From Candidatus Magasanikbacteria bacterium CG1_02_32_51 (lineage in GTDB: Bacteria; Patescibacteriota; Patescibacteriia; Magasanikbacterales; UBA922), in contig MNVC01000001.1 of assembly GCA_001871435.1 (NCBI GenBank), forward strand, positions 1 through 27,510: a stretch of 27,510 bases of DNA, given 5' to 3'. Shown here in pieces: positions 1 through 6,147 of the stretch; positions within the stretch are counted from its first letter, which is position 1, and every line of letters starts with the position of its first letter. A model generated the notes under the pieces. It was given only the letters and a program-made list of their open reading frames with translations. It was not told the DNA's origin and did not search any database. Both the position numbers and the translations under genes were made by a program.

Positions 1-743
1 CCAAGTTCAACTCTAGTACAACCTTGGGTACGCATCTGCCAAATAGTTTTTGGTGAAATAGCATCAGGGCGAGTCTCTAGAGTAAGGCCAATTATTTTGT
101 GTTTGGCTTTTTTGTCATTGTATTCTTGTTCAGATTCCAATGCTTGTTGTACATCTTCCAATGTTTTGTCTTTCCAATCTTTTTCCAAAGTAGCTTTGGT
201 TGGTGTTCTTCTGGTTAAGTCATTACAAGCTTTGAAAGATTCTAGGATAAACCAGTATTGATATTTTAGTGGGTAAGCGTTCCAAGTACCACCTTTTAGA
301 ATATATTCTATTTTGTCTGTTGGGTGGCCAGTTTTTTCAAGCATTTCAATACGCATCTGCATCTGTCTATATGGACTAAAAGCAAGAGCTAAAGCGCGGG
401 CAGCAGCTGGCTCGGTAGCAATGTAGCTTTTTGGCATTTTTACTTCAGTTGGGCAGTAAATACATTTACCAGGGCAAGTATATGGTTTGATAAGAGAGGT
501 GATGATAGCTACTCCAGACATAGATCGAATGTCTGCTTTGCGCAAAAGTAATTCAAGATTTTTGTCAGCTTTTGTACTTTTCTTTTTTAGTAAATTCTGA
601 TAAGCTGTAAAAAGCTTCATGTTGGAAGGTTGTCTAGTTTTCATTTGGCCACAAATTCTACGACGAGCATCATTAAAATTATCCTTAGTTTTAGGATGAT
701 AGGCTATTATATCTAACAAAATTTTTTCTAGTTCTTTTTCCAT
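1..743 (-). CDS. Elp3-like radical SAM tRNA-modifying enzyme (N-terminal part, runs off window)
   Basis: The first 247 codons of a leftward gene are visible; the 3' part lies outside the window. The radical SAM cluster motif CPGKCIYCP places cysteines at about residues 90, 94 and 97. Further Elp3-like signatures are KGGTWNAYP (about residue 148), a TRPD motif and GCTRVELG near the window edge. Elp3 proteins use a radical SAM domain and a C-terminal acetyltransferase domain to build the carboxymethyl group on wobble uridine 34 of tRNA; the acetyltransferase domain would be beyond position 1 and cannot be checked. The ATG at 743 is preceded by TTTAAAATGG-poor, SD-free A/T sequence, as elsewhere here. 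The start lies 10 bp from the divergent methyltransferase start at 754, which is a plausible pathway partner. The family call is strong; the exact substrate is inferred. Confidence 0.88.
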   Translation of the reverse strand, partial: MEKELEKILLDIIAYHPKTKDNFNDARRRICGQMKTRQPSNMKLFTAYQNLLKKKSTKADKNLELLLRKADIRSMSGVAIITSLIKPYTCPGKCIYCPTEVKMPKSYIATEPAAARALALAFSPYRQMQMRIEMLEKTGHPTDKIEYILKGGTWNAYPLKYQYWFILESFKACNDLTRRTPTKATLEKDWKDKTLEDVQQALESEQEYNDKKAKHKIIGLTLETRPDAISPKTIWQMRTQGCTRVEL

Positions 744-753
744 TTTAAAAAAT

Positions 754-1452
754 ATGACACGAGTAAAAAAGATAATTGAGCAAAATAGGGAAGTCTATGA
801 TATCATAGCCCCTCTTTTTGCTAGCACGAGACAATATCTTTGGGATGATCTGAAGCCTTTTGTGGAGTATCTAAGACCTAATCTCAAAGTCTTGGATTTG
901 GGTTGTGGTACTGGCAGATTATACCATTTATTCGCAAAATTTCAAGACTCACTAGATTATGTTGGTGTGGACCAAAGTGACGGTCAATTGGCACAGTCTA
1001 GGAAAGAATTTCCGAACAACAAATATATTCAAGCCGAAATGACCAAATTACCGTTTGCAGATGCCAGTTTTGATATGATTTTTTGTATTGCCACTTTTCA
1101 TCATTTGCCAGATGAAGAAACTAGGAAGAAGTCTTTGTCTGAAATGAATAGAATTTTGAAAACAGGTGGTCGTATATTTATGACCAACTGGAATCTATAT
1201 TCTGACTCAGTCCATAAGACAGTTGAAAAAGGTAAATGGTCAGAGCAAGAAGGGGAGTTTGTAGTACCTTGGATGAATCCAGAAGGAAAAGTTTTGGGAG
1301 AAAGATATTACTATGGTTTTACACTTGAATATCTACAAAATATTTTTGCAGATGCTGGTTTTGAAGTAGAAAAAAATTATTTTTCTAAGAAAGGGGAAGT
1401 GAGTGATGTAAAGAAGGGTAATAATATTGTGAGTATTCTTTTGAAAGTTTAG
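754..1452 (+). CDS. SAM-dependent methyltransferase, Trm9/ALKBH8-like
   Basis: A 232-residue class I methyltransferase. Motif I is VLDLGCGTG (residues 46-54), the acidic end of strand beta-2 is D73, then LPFADASFD (99-107), FHHLPD (115-120) and RILKTGGRIFMTNWN (about 133-147). The short N-terminal helix followed by 'VYDIIAPLF', the HHL motif, the W-containing strand after the GGR turn, the VPW segment and the RYYYGFT segment resemble Trm9 and the methyltransferase domain of ALKBH8, which methylate 5-carboxymethyluridine at tRNA position 34. That specificity is an inference strengthened by the head-to-head Elp3-like gene only 10 bp away, since Elp3 makes exactly that substrate. A generic UbiE-like small-molecule methyltransferase is the main alternative. 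The start has no SD and sits in the AAAAAATATG context shared by other genes here. Confidence 0.85.
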   Translation: MTRVKKIIEQNREVYDIIAPLFASTRQYLWDDLKPFVEYLRPNLKVLDLGCGTGRLYHLFAKFQDSLDYVGVDQSDGQLAQSRKEFPNNKYIQAEMTKLPFADASFDMIFCIATFHHLPDEETRKKSLSEMNRILKTGGRIFMTNWNLYSDSVHKTVEKGKWSEQEGEFVVPWMNPEGKVLGERYYYGFTLEYLQNIFADAGFEVEKNYFSKKGEVSDVKKGNNIVSILLKV

Positions 1453-1469
1453 AAATCAGAAATAATTTA

Positions 1470-1492
1470 GGAGTGGTGAACGTAAGTTCGCC
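1470..1492 (+). repeat. REP-like element upstream of the RAYT gene
   Basis: A GGAG tetranucleotide (1470-1473) is followed directly by a hairpin: TGGTGAAC, loop GTAA, GTTCGCCA (8 bp including one G-T pair, 1474-1493). GGAG or GTAG next to a hairpin foot is the known layout of REP sequences recognised by RAYT transposases. A near-identical inverted copy lies at 1751-1773 inside the transposase gene. Confidence 0.7.
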
Positions 1493-1513
1493 ATTTTAAT
1501 ATAAAAATGCTGT

Positions 1514-2131
1514 ATGTATCATGATAGTGTGTTACATAGTGATGAACATATCAATCGTCCTCATCACATGTATATAGAAGGTGCATACTATTTTATAACT
1601 GGTCGTTGTCTTGAAGGGATAAAATATTTTAATAAAAAAGATAATAAAATTATATTTGTTTCAGTATTGAAAAATTTGCAAAGAGAATTAGATATAAAAA
1701 TTTATAGTTGGGTTTTGTTAGATAATCATTATCACATTTTGTGTACACTTGGCGAACTTACGTTCTCCACTCCTTCTGATAAATTTTATGCTTATAAAAA
1801 TAATGTTAATTCTCAACAAAAGACGTTGGTCAAGTTTATTAAACGTCTACATAGTGTTACCAGTCTTTTATTAAATAAACAGAAAAAAACTCCCGGTCGT
1901 AAAATCTGGTATCAATACTTTGATTATTGTTTGAGAAATGAAAAAGACTTTTGGAAACATTTCAACTATATAATAAAAAATCCTTTCAAACATGGTTTGG
2001 TTGTAAGTTTACAAGATGCTTATTTTTATAAATATTCCAGTAATCCAATTTGGCTAAAACGTTTTGGAATAGACGGATTAAGCGAAAGTTTTATAAAATA
2101 TCTTGTAGAAGAAGTTTTTTTTGATGACTAA
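1514..2131 (+). CDS. REP-associated tyrosine transposase (IS200/IS605-like Y1 family)
   Basis: A 205-residue HUH-type single-strand transposase. It opens with the RPHHMYIEGAYYFITGR strand typical of the family, carries the HUH metal-binding motif in LLDNHYHIL (H72 and H74), and has the presumed catalytic tyrosine at Y152 in FNYIIKNPFKHGL, preceded by the helix RNEKDFWKHF. RAYTs bind and cleave REP hairpins flanked by a GGAG/GTAG guide; such elements occur just upstream (1470-1492), downstream (2165-2236) and inside the gene (1751-1773). About 25 residues after HYHIL (roughly 79-104) look extra compared with the usual short loop, and the internal REP encodes part of that stretch without breaking the frame. 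An ATG at 1507 is in another frame and stops after five codons, so the start at 1514 is preferred. The gene looks intact; whether it is active is unknown. Confidence 0.88.
   Translation: MYHDSVLHSDEHINRPHHMYIEGAYYFITGRCLEGIKYFNKKDNKIIFVSVLKNLQRELDIKIYSWVLLDNHYHILCTLGELTFSTPSDKFYAYKNNVNSQQKTLVKFIKRLHSVTSLLLNKQKKTPGRKIWYQYFDYCLRNEKDFWKHFNYIIKNPFKHGLVVSLQDAYFYKYSSNPIWLKRFGIDGLSESFIKYLVEEVFFDD
1751..1773 (-). repeat. Inverted REP copy inside the transposase gene
   Basis: This 23-nt stretch is the reverse complement of 1470-1492 with a single mismatch, keeping the GGAG guide (read on the minus strand) and the hairpin arms. It encodes GELTFSTP (residues 80-87) of the transposase. The two copies form a long inverted repeat about 280 bp apart. 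Confidence 0.75.
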
Positions 2132-2164
2132 TTTTATTTTACTAAAAGAGATGTTAACCTGATC

Positions 2165-2236
2165 GGAATGACAAGTGCCAGCTTGTCATGTTCTAAACTG
2201 GACAAGCTTGTGCTTGTCACTCCTCACCAACGAGGA
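2165..2236. repeat. Cluster of inverted REP-like hairpins (BIME-like) downstream of the transposase
   Basis: Three adjacent hairpins: ATGACAAG/CTTGTCAT (2168-2175 with 2182-2189), GACAAGC/GCTTGTC (2201-2207 with 2212-2218) and TCCTC/GAGGA (2221-2225 with 2232-2236). The first is preceded by GGAA; the second, read on the minus strand, is preceded by GGAG plus T, matching the GGAG-T-stem layout at 1470. The first two share the GACAAG stem in opposite orientation, as in bacterial interspersed mosaic elements. They may also work as a bidirectional terminator between the convergent transposase and PLP-enzyme genes. Confidence 0.65.
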
Positions 2237-2336
2237 AATCAATAAGATAATTTTTACTTTTTAAAAATGTTTTATGAAATTAAAAAATTTCAAAATTGTT
2301 TCAAAATTTAAAATTTAAAATTTCTAAATTGTTTAT

Positions 2337-3236
2337 CTACATTCCTGTAATTAAACACACTACCACGCCATCAAATTTCCAGCCATTTTTCATGGCTTTT
2401 ATTAGTCCGGCAATAGACAGGGCAGAGTTGTGAGAAATTTTTAGCTTACATGTTTCTTCTACTAGGTTTATAGCATTTTTTAATTCCTCATCAGTTATTA
2501 CCCAACCAGAACCGTTGGATTTTTTTATTACTTCTAATACTTTTTCTTTACGGTGAGCAATATTATCTACGATAGCGCTAGCTAAGGATGTTTTTGTTTC
2601 TATGAAATCTTTGTCAAAATTTTTGGCCATTGGATGACAACTGGTTGTTTGGACAATGTGAATTTGAGGGTTTTGCTTGCCACCCCATTTGGAAGTTGAA
2701 ATATTTTCAAAAGATAAACCTAACGCTTGAGCTGTAGTACCAGATGACGTAGGAATAAAAATTGCTTGTAAGTTTGGAATATTATTTAATTCTTCAGCTA
2801 ATTCTATATAACCAACCAAAGCAATATCATCTGTAGATTGTCGTAGGTTTTTGGTTTTACCTTCCTTTTCCATTTGAAAAGCTTGCTGTTTTGGTCTTGC
2901 TACTTGTTCTATGCTGATATTTTTGTCTTCAATAATAGCATACAAAATTTTTAATTTTTGTTTATCAATATTTTGTCCAACAAAGACTTGTAATGTAAGT
3001 TGTTCTTTGTTGTTTTTGTTGTGAGCTTGGATAGTATGGATGGTAGCGATAGCAGCATTTCCAGAAGAAGAAATAACAAAGTTTGTTATACCTTCTTCTT
3101 TGAAATATTTTTTGATCATGATAGGGATAGATCGTCCTTTGTGAGATGAATACTTATGTTCATCTTCACGTTTGAGATAGATGTCTATTCCTAAAGCGTT
3201 GTTTAGTTCAAGGTATGATTGTTGGGGGGTTTTCAT
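2337..3236 (-). CDS. PLP-dependent enzyme, fold type II (threonine synthase/dehydratase-like lyase)
   Basis: A 299-residue pyridoxal-phosphate enzyme. The Schiff-base lysine is in YSSHKGRS (K33), the substrate-carboxylate loop is SSSGNAA (56-62), and the phosphate-binding loop is PTSSGTTAQ in place of the usual glycine-rich loop. The C-terminal VVVCLITG strand matches the fold. These are hallmarks of the threonine synthase, threonine dehydratase and cysteine synthase superfamily. The reaction cannot be fixed from sequence alone; similar proteins in Patescibacteria are usually labelled PLP-dependent lyase/thiolase. The protein is shorter than typical threonine synthases (over 350 residues) and has no visible regulatory domain. 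The start at 3236 has the AAAAATATG context and lies 6 bp from repeat block A. Transcription converges on the RAYT gene. Confidence 0.8.
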   Translation of the reverse strand: MKTPQQSYLELNNALGIDIYLKREDEHKYSSHKGRSIPIMIKKYFKEEGITNFVISSSGNAAIATIHTIQAHNKNNKEQLTLQVFVGQNIDKQKLKILYAIIEDKNISIEQVARPKQQAFQMEKEGKTKNLRQSTDDIALVGYIELAEELNNIPNLQAIFIPTSSGTTAQALGLSFENISTSKWGGKQNPQIHIVQTTSCHPMAKNFDKDFIETKTSLASAIVDNIAHRKEKVLEVIKKSNGSGWVITDEELKNAINLVEETCKLKISHNSALSIAGLIKAMKNGWKFDGVVVCLITGM

Positions 3237-3242
3237 ATTTTT

Positions 3243-3280
3243 AGCAGATTCAGCTGTCAGCAGACACTGCAGACTCAGCT
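3243..3280 (+). repeat. CAGCAGA-type repeat block A (left end of IVP spacer 1)
   Basis: A 38-nt block built from CAGCAGAnn-like units. It matches block C (4555-4592) at about 34 of 38 positions and is inverted relative to block B (3681-3718). It sits just upstream of the PLP-enzyme start and includes the TGA stop of the IVP gene at 3275. Confidence 0.8.
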
Positions 3281-3655
3281 TTTTTTATTTAGAAAATTTC
3301 TTTGGCTTTTTGTCCAACCAAATAGTATTTTTGACACCTCTTCTGTTTTTTCGTTAATAAAATTATACCTATCTTTAGAAATATATTGTAAATCTTTTGC
3401 TAGTAGTAAATGATATTTTAGTTCTTCGAGGGAGGCTTCTGCATGATTGTAAAATCTTATACTATCTTTTAGATTTTGTCTTTTGTAACCCTCAACAACG
3501 TTTGCAGGTACAGAAGAAGCTGCACGTCTGGTTTGACTGGTCAAACCATATGTTTCGTTACTCGGATATAAATTACTAATTTTATAGACATATAATACAA
3601 GTTCGTGTGACTTTTGCCAAGCTAGAATATCTTTAAAAGTTTTTAAATTGCTCAT
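3275..3655 (-). CDS. Four helix bundle protein (23S rRNA intervening-sequence protein family), intact copy
   Basis: A 126-residue protein with the diagnostic features of the IVP/S23 four helix bundle family: N-terminal FKDILAWQKSHELVLYVYK, then YGLTSQTRRAASSVPANVVEGY, the acidic helix FYNHAEASLEELKYHLLLAKDL and a C-terminal ILFGWTKSQRNFL. Members are encoded inside intervening sequences of 23S rRNA in Leptospira, Coxiella and others and also stand alone in many genomes; their molecular role is unknown, although the related Avd protein of diversity-generating retroelements binds nucleic acid and partners. Here the gene sits between a PLP enzyme and a zinc-ribbon gene, bounded by inverted repeat blocks A and B; its stop codon is inside A. 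Two decayed relatives lie at 6148-6516 and 7259-7393 in equivalent spacers. No reverse transcriptase or rRNA gene is in the window. Confidence 0.88.
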   Translation of the reverse strand: MSNLKTFKDILAWQKSHELVLYVYKISNLYPSNETYGLTSQTRRAASSVPANVVEGYKRQNLKDSIRFYNHAEASLEELKYHLLLAKDLQYISKDRYNFINEKTEEVSKILFGWTKSQRNFLNKKS

Positions 3656-3680
3656 AAATGCAGGAATTTTGTTTAATATT

Positions 3681-3718
3681 AGCTGAGTCTGCTGATTGCT
3701 GTATCTACTGACTCTGCT
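3681..3718 (-). repeat. CAGCAGA-type repeat block B (right end of IVP spacer 1)
   Basis: A 38-nt block in inverse orientation to block A; outermost and innermost ends match best (the 12-nt AGCTGAGTCTGC is identical to the reverse complement of A's end). Together A and B bracket the intact IVP gene. Confidence 0.75.
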
Positions 3719-3725
3719 TTATGCT

Positions 3726-3754
3726 TTGACATACGAAGATATTTATAGTACTCT
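3726..3754 (+). promoter_or_regulatory. Possible sigma-70 promoter for the zinc-ribbon gene
   Basis: A consensus TTGACA (3726-3731) is followed after 17 bp by TACTCT (3749-3754), a poor -10; TATAGT (3745) and TATATA (3754) are alternatives at non-ideal spacing. The location, just outside block B and about 40 bp before the start at 3793, supports it. Confidence 0.4.
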
Positions 3755-3792
3755 ATATACATTAAAAATTGTTTAAATAATCAAAATAATAT

Positions 3793-3957
3793 ATGAAATT
3801 AATTTGTCCAGAATGTAAAAATGATGTTGATTTGGTAAATTATCCAAATTTAGCAAAAGATAATATAGTAGAATGTGATATGTGTGGAATTACCTTGATG
3901 ATTACTGATATGGAAGGTGAAGAAGTGACAGCAGAGATTGTTGATGAAGGTAAGTAA
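3793..3957 (+). CDS. Small zinc-ribbon protein, LysW-like
   Basis: A 54-residue protein starting MKLICPECKNDVDL with a second knuckle VECDMCGITL, giving paired cysteines at 5/8 and 28/31 and an acidic C-terminus. The spacing and the strand after the second CxxC resemble LysW, the amino-group carrier protein of lysine/arginine biosynthesis, but the conserved EDWGE tail that carries the substrate is missing (it ends EIVDEGK), so a carrier role is unlikely and a generic zinc ribbon is the safe call. It is the only rightward gene in a leftward cluster. A candidate promoter lies at 3726 and a hairpin terminator directly follows at 3972. The start has no SD. Confidence 0.75.
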   Translation: MKLICPECKNDVDLVNYPNLAKDNIVECDMCGITLMITDMEGEEVTAEIVDEGK

Positions 3958-3971
3958 AACGCAGATTTATG

Positions 3972-4000
3972 CAGACTCTTAACTTGAGTCTGTTTTTATT
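3972..4000 (+). terminator. Rho-independent terminator of the zinc-ribbon gene
   Basis: Stem CAGACTC/GAGTCTG (3972-3978 with 3986-3992), loop TTAACTT, followed by a T-rich run from 3993. The stem starts with the CAGACTC motif seen in the spacer repeats, so it may derive from one. It overlaps the 3' end of the convergent NUDIX gene. Confidence 0.7.
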
Positions 4001-4547
4001 TTTGAAATAATTTTTTCTTGAATTCTTTCAACTTTTTTTGATAATGTAATTTTAACAAATAAAAAGTTATATCTTGTGAGCGAAAATTTTGTGCTGTGGC
4101 TATTTTGACAAATTCAGCAAAGCTGACTAATTTTGTTTCAATTCTTTCACCTGGGTCAAGGTGTGGTTCTACTATTTTTTTGGCATTTCTGGCAATGAAA
4201 CGATGTACTGTCCAATTTATTTTGTGGTAGGGTCTCCATTCGTCAAATTTTTCTAGATTATCTGAAGAATAACCAGTTTCCTCAAGCATTTCTCTTCGTG
4301 CTCCATCTATTGGTTTTTCATTTTTTTCCAATCTTCCACCAACAACACCCATCATTTTGGAAAGTGTTGGTTGTTCTTCGTTTACTAGTACTATTTTATT
4401 ACCAGTGATAGGGATTATTTGTACAGTGTCCACTCTGTCTAGCATTTCAAATGTTTCAAAACTACCATCAAACATTTTTTGTTGCCATTGATAAGTGTCA
4501 AAAATTTTTCCTTCGAAAACTTTTTTGGCGTTTTTTGGGATTTTCAT
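3996..4547 (-). CDS. NUDIX hydrolase (ADP-ribose pyrophosphatase-like)
   Basis: A 183-residue protein with a complete Nudix box at residues 71-93: G71, E77, then REMLEETGY with the metal-binding glutamates. The N-terminal strand pair (VFEGKIFDTYQWQQKMFDGSFETFEMLDR) is the domain-swap/dimer region of ADP-ribose/NDP-sugar pyrophosphatases, so hydrolysis of a nucleoside diphosphate linked to another group is expected; the exact substrate is not readable. The length is typical. A lysine-rich C-terminal helix is present. The start at 4547 has the AAAAATATG context and is 7 bp from block C. It probably shares a leftward transcript with the Mur ligase upstream. Confidence 0.88.
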   Translation of the reverse strand: MKIPKNAKKVFEGKIFDTYQWQQKMFDGSFETFEMLDRVDTVQIIPITGNKIVLVNEEQPTLSKMMGVVGGRLEKNEKPIDGARREMLEETGYSSDNLEKFDEWRPYHKINWTVHRFIARNAKKIVEPHLDPGERIETKLVSFAEFVKIATAQNFRSQDITFYLLKLHYQKKLKEFKKKLFQK

Positions 4548-4554
4548 ATTTTTA

Positions 4555-4592
4555 AGCAGGTTCAGCTGTCAGCAGATACTGCAGATACAGCT
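4555..4592 (+). repeat. CAGCAGA-type repeat block C (left end of the gene-less spacer)
   Basis: A 38-nt block about 34/38 identical to block A and in the same orientation, directly upstream of the NUDIX start. The partner D (4664-4694) is inverted. The roughly 70 bp between C and D are almost pure A/T and contain no IVP sequence. Confidence 0.78.
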
Positions 4593-4660
4593 CTTTAATT
4601 TTGAAATTAATTTATTTAATTTTGTTTGTATATTTTTAATGTATAAGTTATTTATAACTT

Positions 4661-6097
4661 TTACTGTTTCTGCTGAGTCTGCTGTATCTGCTGACAAACT
4701 GCTTCAATCATATTTCTGAATCCATGACTTCCCAAGAAAGCAACCACGTCATTTGGTCTGGCAATTTTAACAACATAATCGACTAGTTCATCATCGTTAT
4801 CAATATACTTTACATTTTTTTGTGTTTTACGAATTATTTCAGTTAGTTCTTCTCCTTCAATGGCTTTTTCTTCTTCAGGATCTTGTTTGATTACTGTAAG
4901 TTTGGGAATAATGACTAAGTCAGCATCAATAAATTTGTCATCATAACCAGCTATAGCTTCTTTTTGTCTATTGCCAGAATTTGGTTCAAAAATGGCAATC
5001 ACTTTACCATCATTATATATCTTTTTGAGAGTTTGCAAAACTGACGAGGCTTTTTGTGGAGAATGGGCAATGTCATCGAGGATTGTTATATCTCCTTCTA
5101 ATCTTTTTTCTAATCTTCTTTTGACATTTTTGTAAGTAGTTAGTGAAGCAATTATTTTTTCTGGAGTCAATCCTATTTGGTGAGCCATTGCAAAAGATGC
5201 AGTCATATCATCTACTAGATAATCTCCTAGTAGGGTGGAGTTTATTTGATAAATTTTATTTTCATGTTTAATCTCAAATTTCAAACCAGTTTTGTTTACT
5301 TCAATATTTTGGTATTGATAATTATTGTTTTCTTTTTGTCCATAAGTGATAATCTGGCATTTGGCTAATTTTACAATATTTTTGTTTACTATTTCACTAA
5401 CTATCAGTAGTCCTGTTGTTGGTAAATTTTGGACTAGTTTTTCAAAAGCTTCAAAATAGGATTTTTCAGTTGGATAGACATCAGCATGATCCCAGACTAC
5501 AGAAGTGAGTAGTAGATGAGTAGGGGAATAGTGAAAAAATTTAGCGCCGTTATCCCAGCGTGCACTTTTGTATTCGTCACCTTCTAGAATTGAGTATTCT
5601 GAATCAGTTAGTTTGGCTGCTGGCATGTCGTTTAGACTAATACCACCAAACATATAGCTTGGATCAAAATTATTTTCTTGCAAAATCCAAGCGAGTAGAG
5701 AAGTTGAAGTGGTTTTGCCAAAAGTACCAGCGCAAACAATAGAGTTCTTTTTGACAAAAAATTCTGCTATTGCTTCTGGATAAGATTTGTATATAAGATT
5801 TTTTTCTTGGACATAAATCCACTCAGGATTGTTTGAACTAGCCACATTACCAACAATTATTAAATCCGGATCACCCCCACCTTCGCCCTTTGATTCCTCA
5901 GGGCTACGAGGGGCAAGCATTTTGTCCACATGCCAGCCTGGATAGTAAGAAATGCCTGCATCTTTTAGATAAGTGGAAACTGGTGGATAAAAGCCTTTGT
6001 CAGAGCCAGTGACAATGTAGCCTTTTTTGTGAAAGGCAATGGCAAGGGCACTCATTGCTACTCCACAAATTCCAATAAAATGTATGTGTTTTTTCAT
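4661..6097 (-). CDS. Mur ligase family protein (MurC/Mpl type)
   Basis: A 478-residue ATP-dependent amino-acid/peptide ligase of peptidoglycan synthesis. The N-terminal Rossmann domain (HFIGICGVAMSALA, then GSD) binds UDP-MurNAc; the ATP loop is AGTFGKTT (123-130), where MurC and Mpl normally have GTHGKT; GDEYKSARWDN and TSVVWDHADVYPT are the central-domain motifs; EPNSGNRQ is near the C-terminal domain. The DEYKSA/DHADVYP pattern resembles Mpl (tripeptide recycling ligase) at least as much as MurC, so the substrate (L-Ala or a peptide) is left open. Two oddities: residues about 62-76 (APRSPEESKGEGGGD) are an extra, GC-rich loop encoded by an imperfect palindrome, and the last residues QQIQQTQQKQ are encoded by repeat block D. 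The start has no SD (TTAATTATG) and lies 6 bp from block E. Confidence 0.85.
   Translation of the reverse strand: MKKHIHFIGICGVAMSALAIAFHKKGYIVTGSDKGFYPPVSTYLKDAGISYYPGWHVDKMLAPRSPEESKGEGGGDPDLIIVGNVASSNNPEWIYVQEKNLIYKSYPEAIAEFFVKKNSIVCAGTFGKTTSTSLLAWILQENNFDPSYMFGGISLNDMPAAKLTDSEYSILEGDEYKSARWDNGAKFFHYSPTHLLLTSVVWDHADVYPTEKSYFEAFEKLVQNLPTTGLLIVSEIVNKNIVKLAKCQIITYGQKENNNYQYQNIEVNKTGLKFEIKHENKIYQINSTLLGDYLVDDMTASFAMAHQIGLTPEKIIASLTTYKNVKRRLEKRLEGDITILDDIAHSPQKASSVLQTLKKIYNDGKVIAIFEPNSGNRQKEAIAGYDDKFIDADLVIIPKLTVIKQDPEEEKAIEGEELTEIIRKTQKNVKYIDNDDELVDYVVKIARPNDVVAFLGSHGFRNMIEAVCQQIQQTQQKQ
4664..4694 (-). repeat. 9-nt tandem repeat block D, coding for the Mur ligase tail
   Basis: On the minus strand this reads CAGCAGATA, CAGCAGACT, CAGCAGAAA, CAG: a clean 9-nt period that codes QQI QQT QQK Q just before the stop at 4661-4663. 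It is the inverted partner of block C. Confidence 0.85.
5870..5917 (-). repeat. GC-rich imperfect palindrome inserted in frame in the Mur ligase gene
   Basis: About 48 nt much richer in G+C than the surrounding gene, with CCCC/GGGG and CCCT/AGGG arms around TTGATTCCTC. It adds about 15 residues (62-76) between the predicted helix ending GWHVDKM and the strand PDLIIVGN, which are normally joined by a short loop. The TTGATTCCTC core also occurs at 25383 and GATTCCTC at 11470, so it may be one copy of a dispersed repeat. Confidence 0.55.
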
Positions 6098-6103
6098 AAT
6101 TAA

Positions 6104-6142
6104 AGCTATTCAGCAGAATCAACAGAGACAGCAGATCCAGCT
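6104..6142 (+). repeat. CAGCAGA-type repeat block E (left end of IVP spacer 2)
   Basis: A 39-nt block with units CAGCAGAAT, CAACAGAGA, CAGCAGATC, CAGC, so a 9-nt period. It lies 6 bp upstream of the Mur ligase start and is inverted relative to block F. Confidence 0.78.
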
Positions 6143-6147
6143 TTTTA

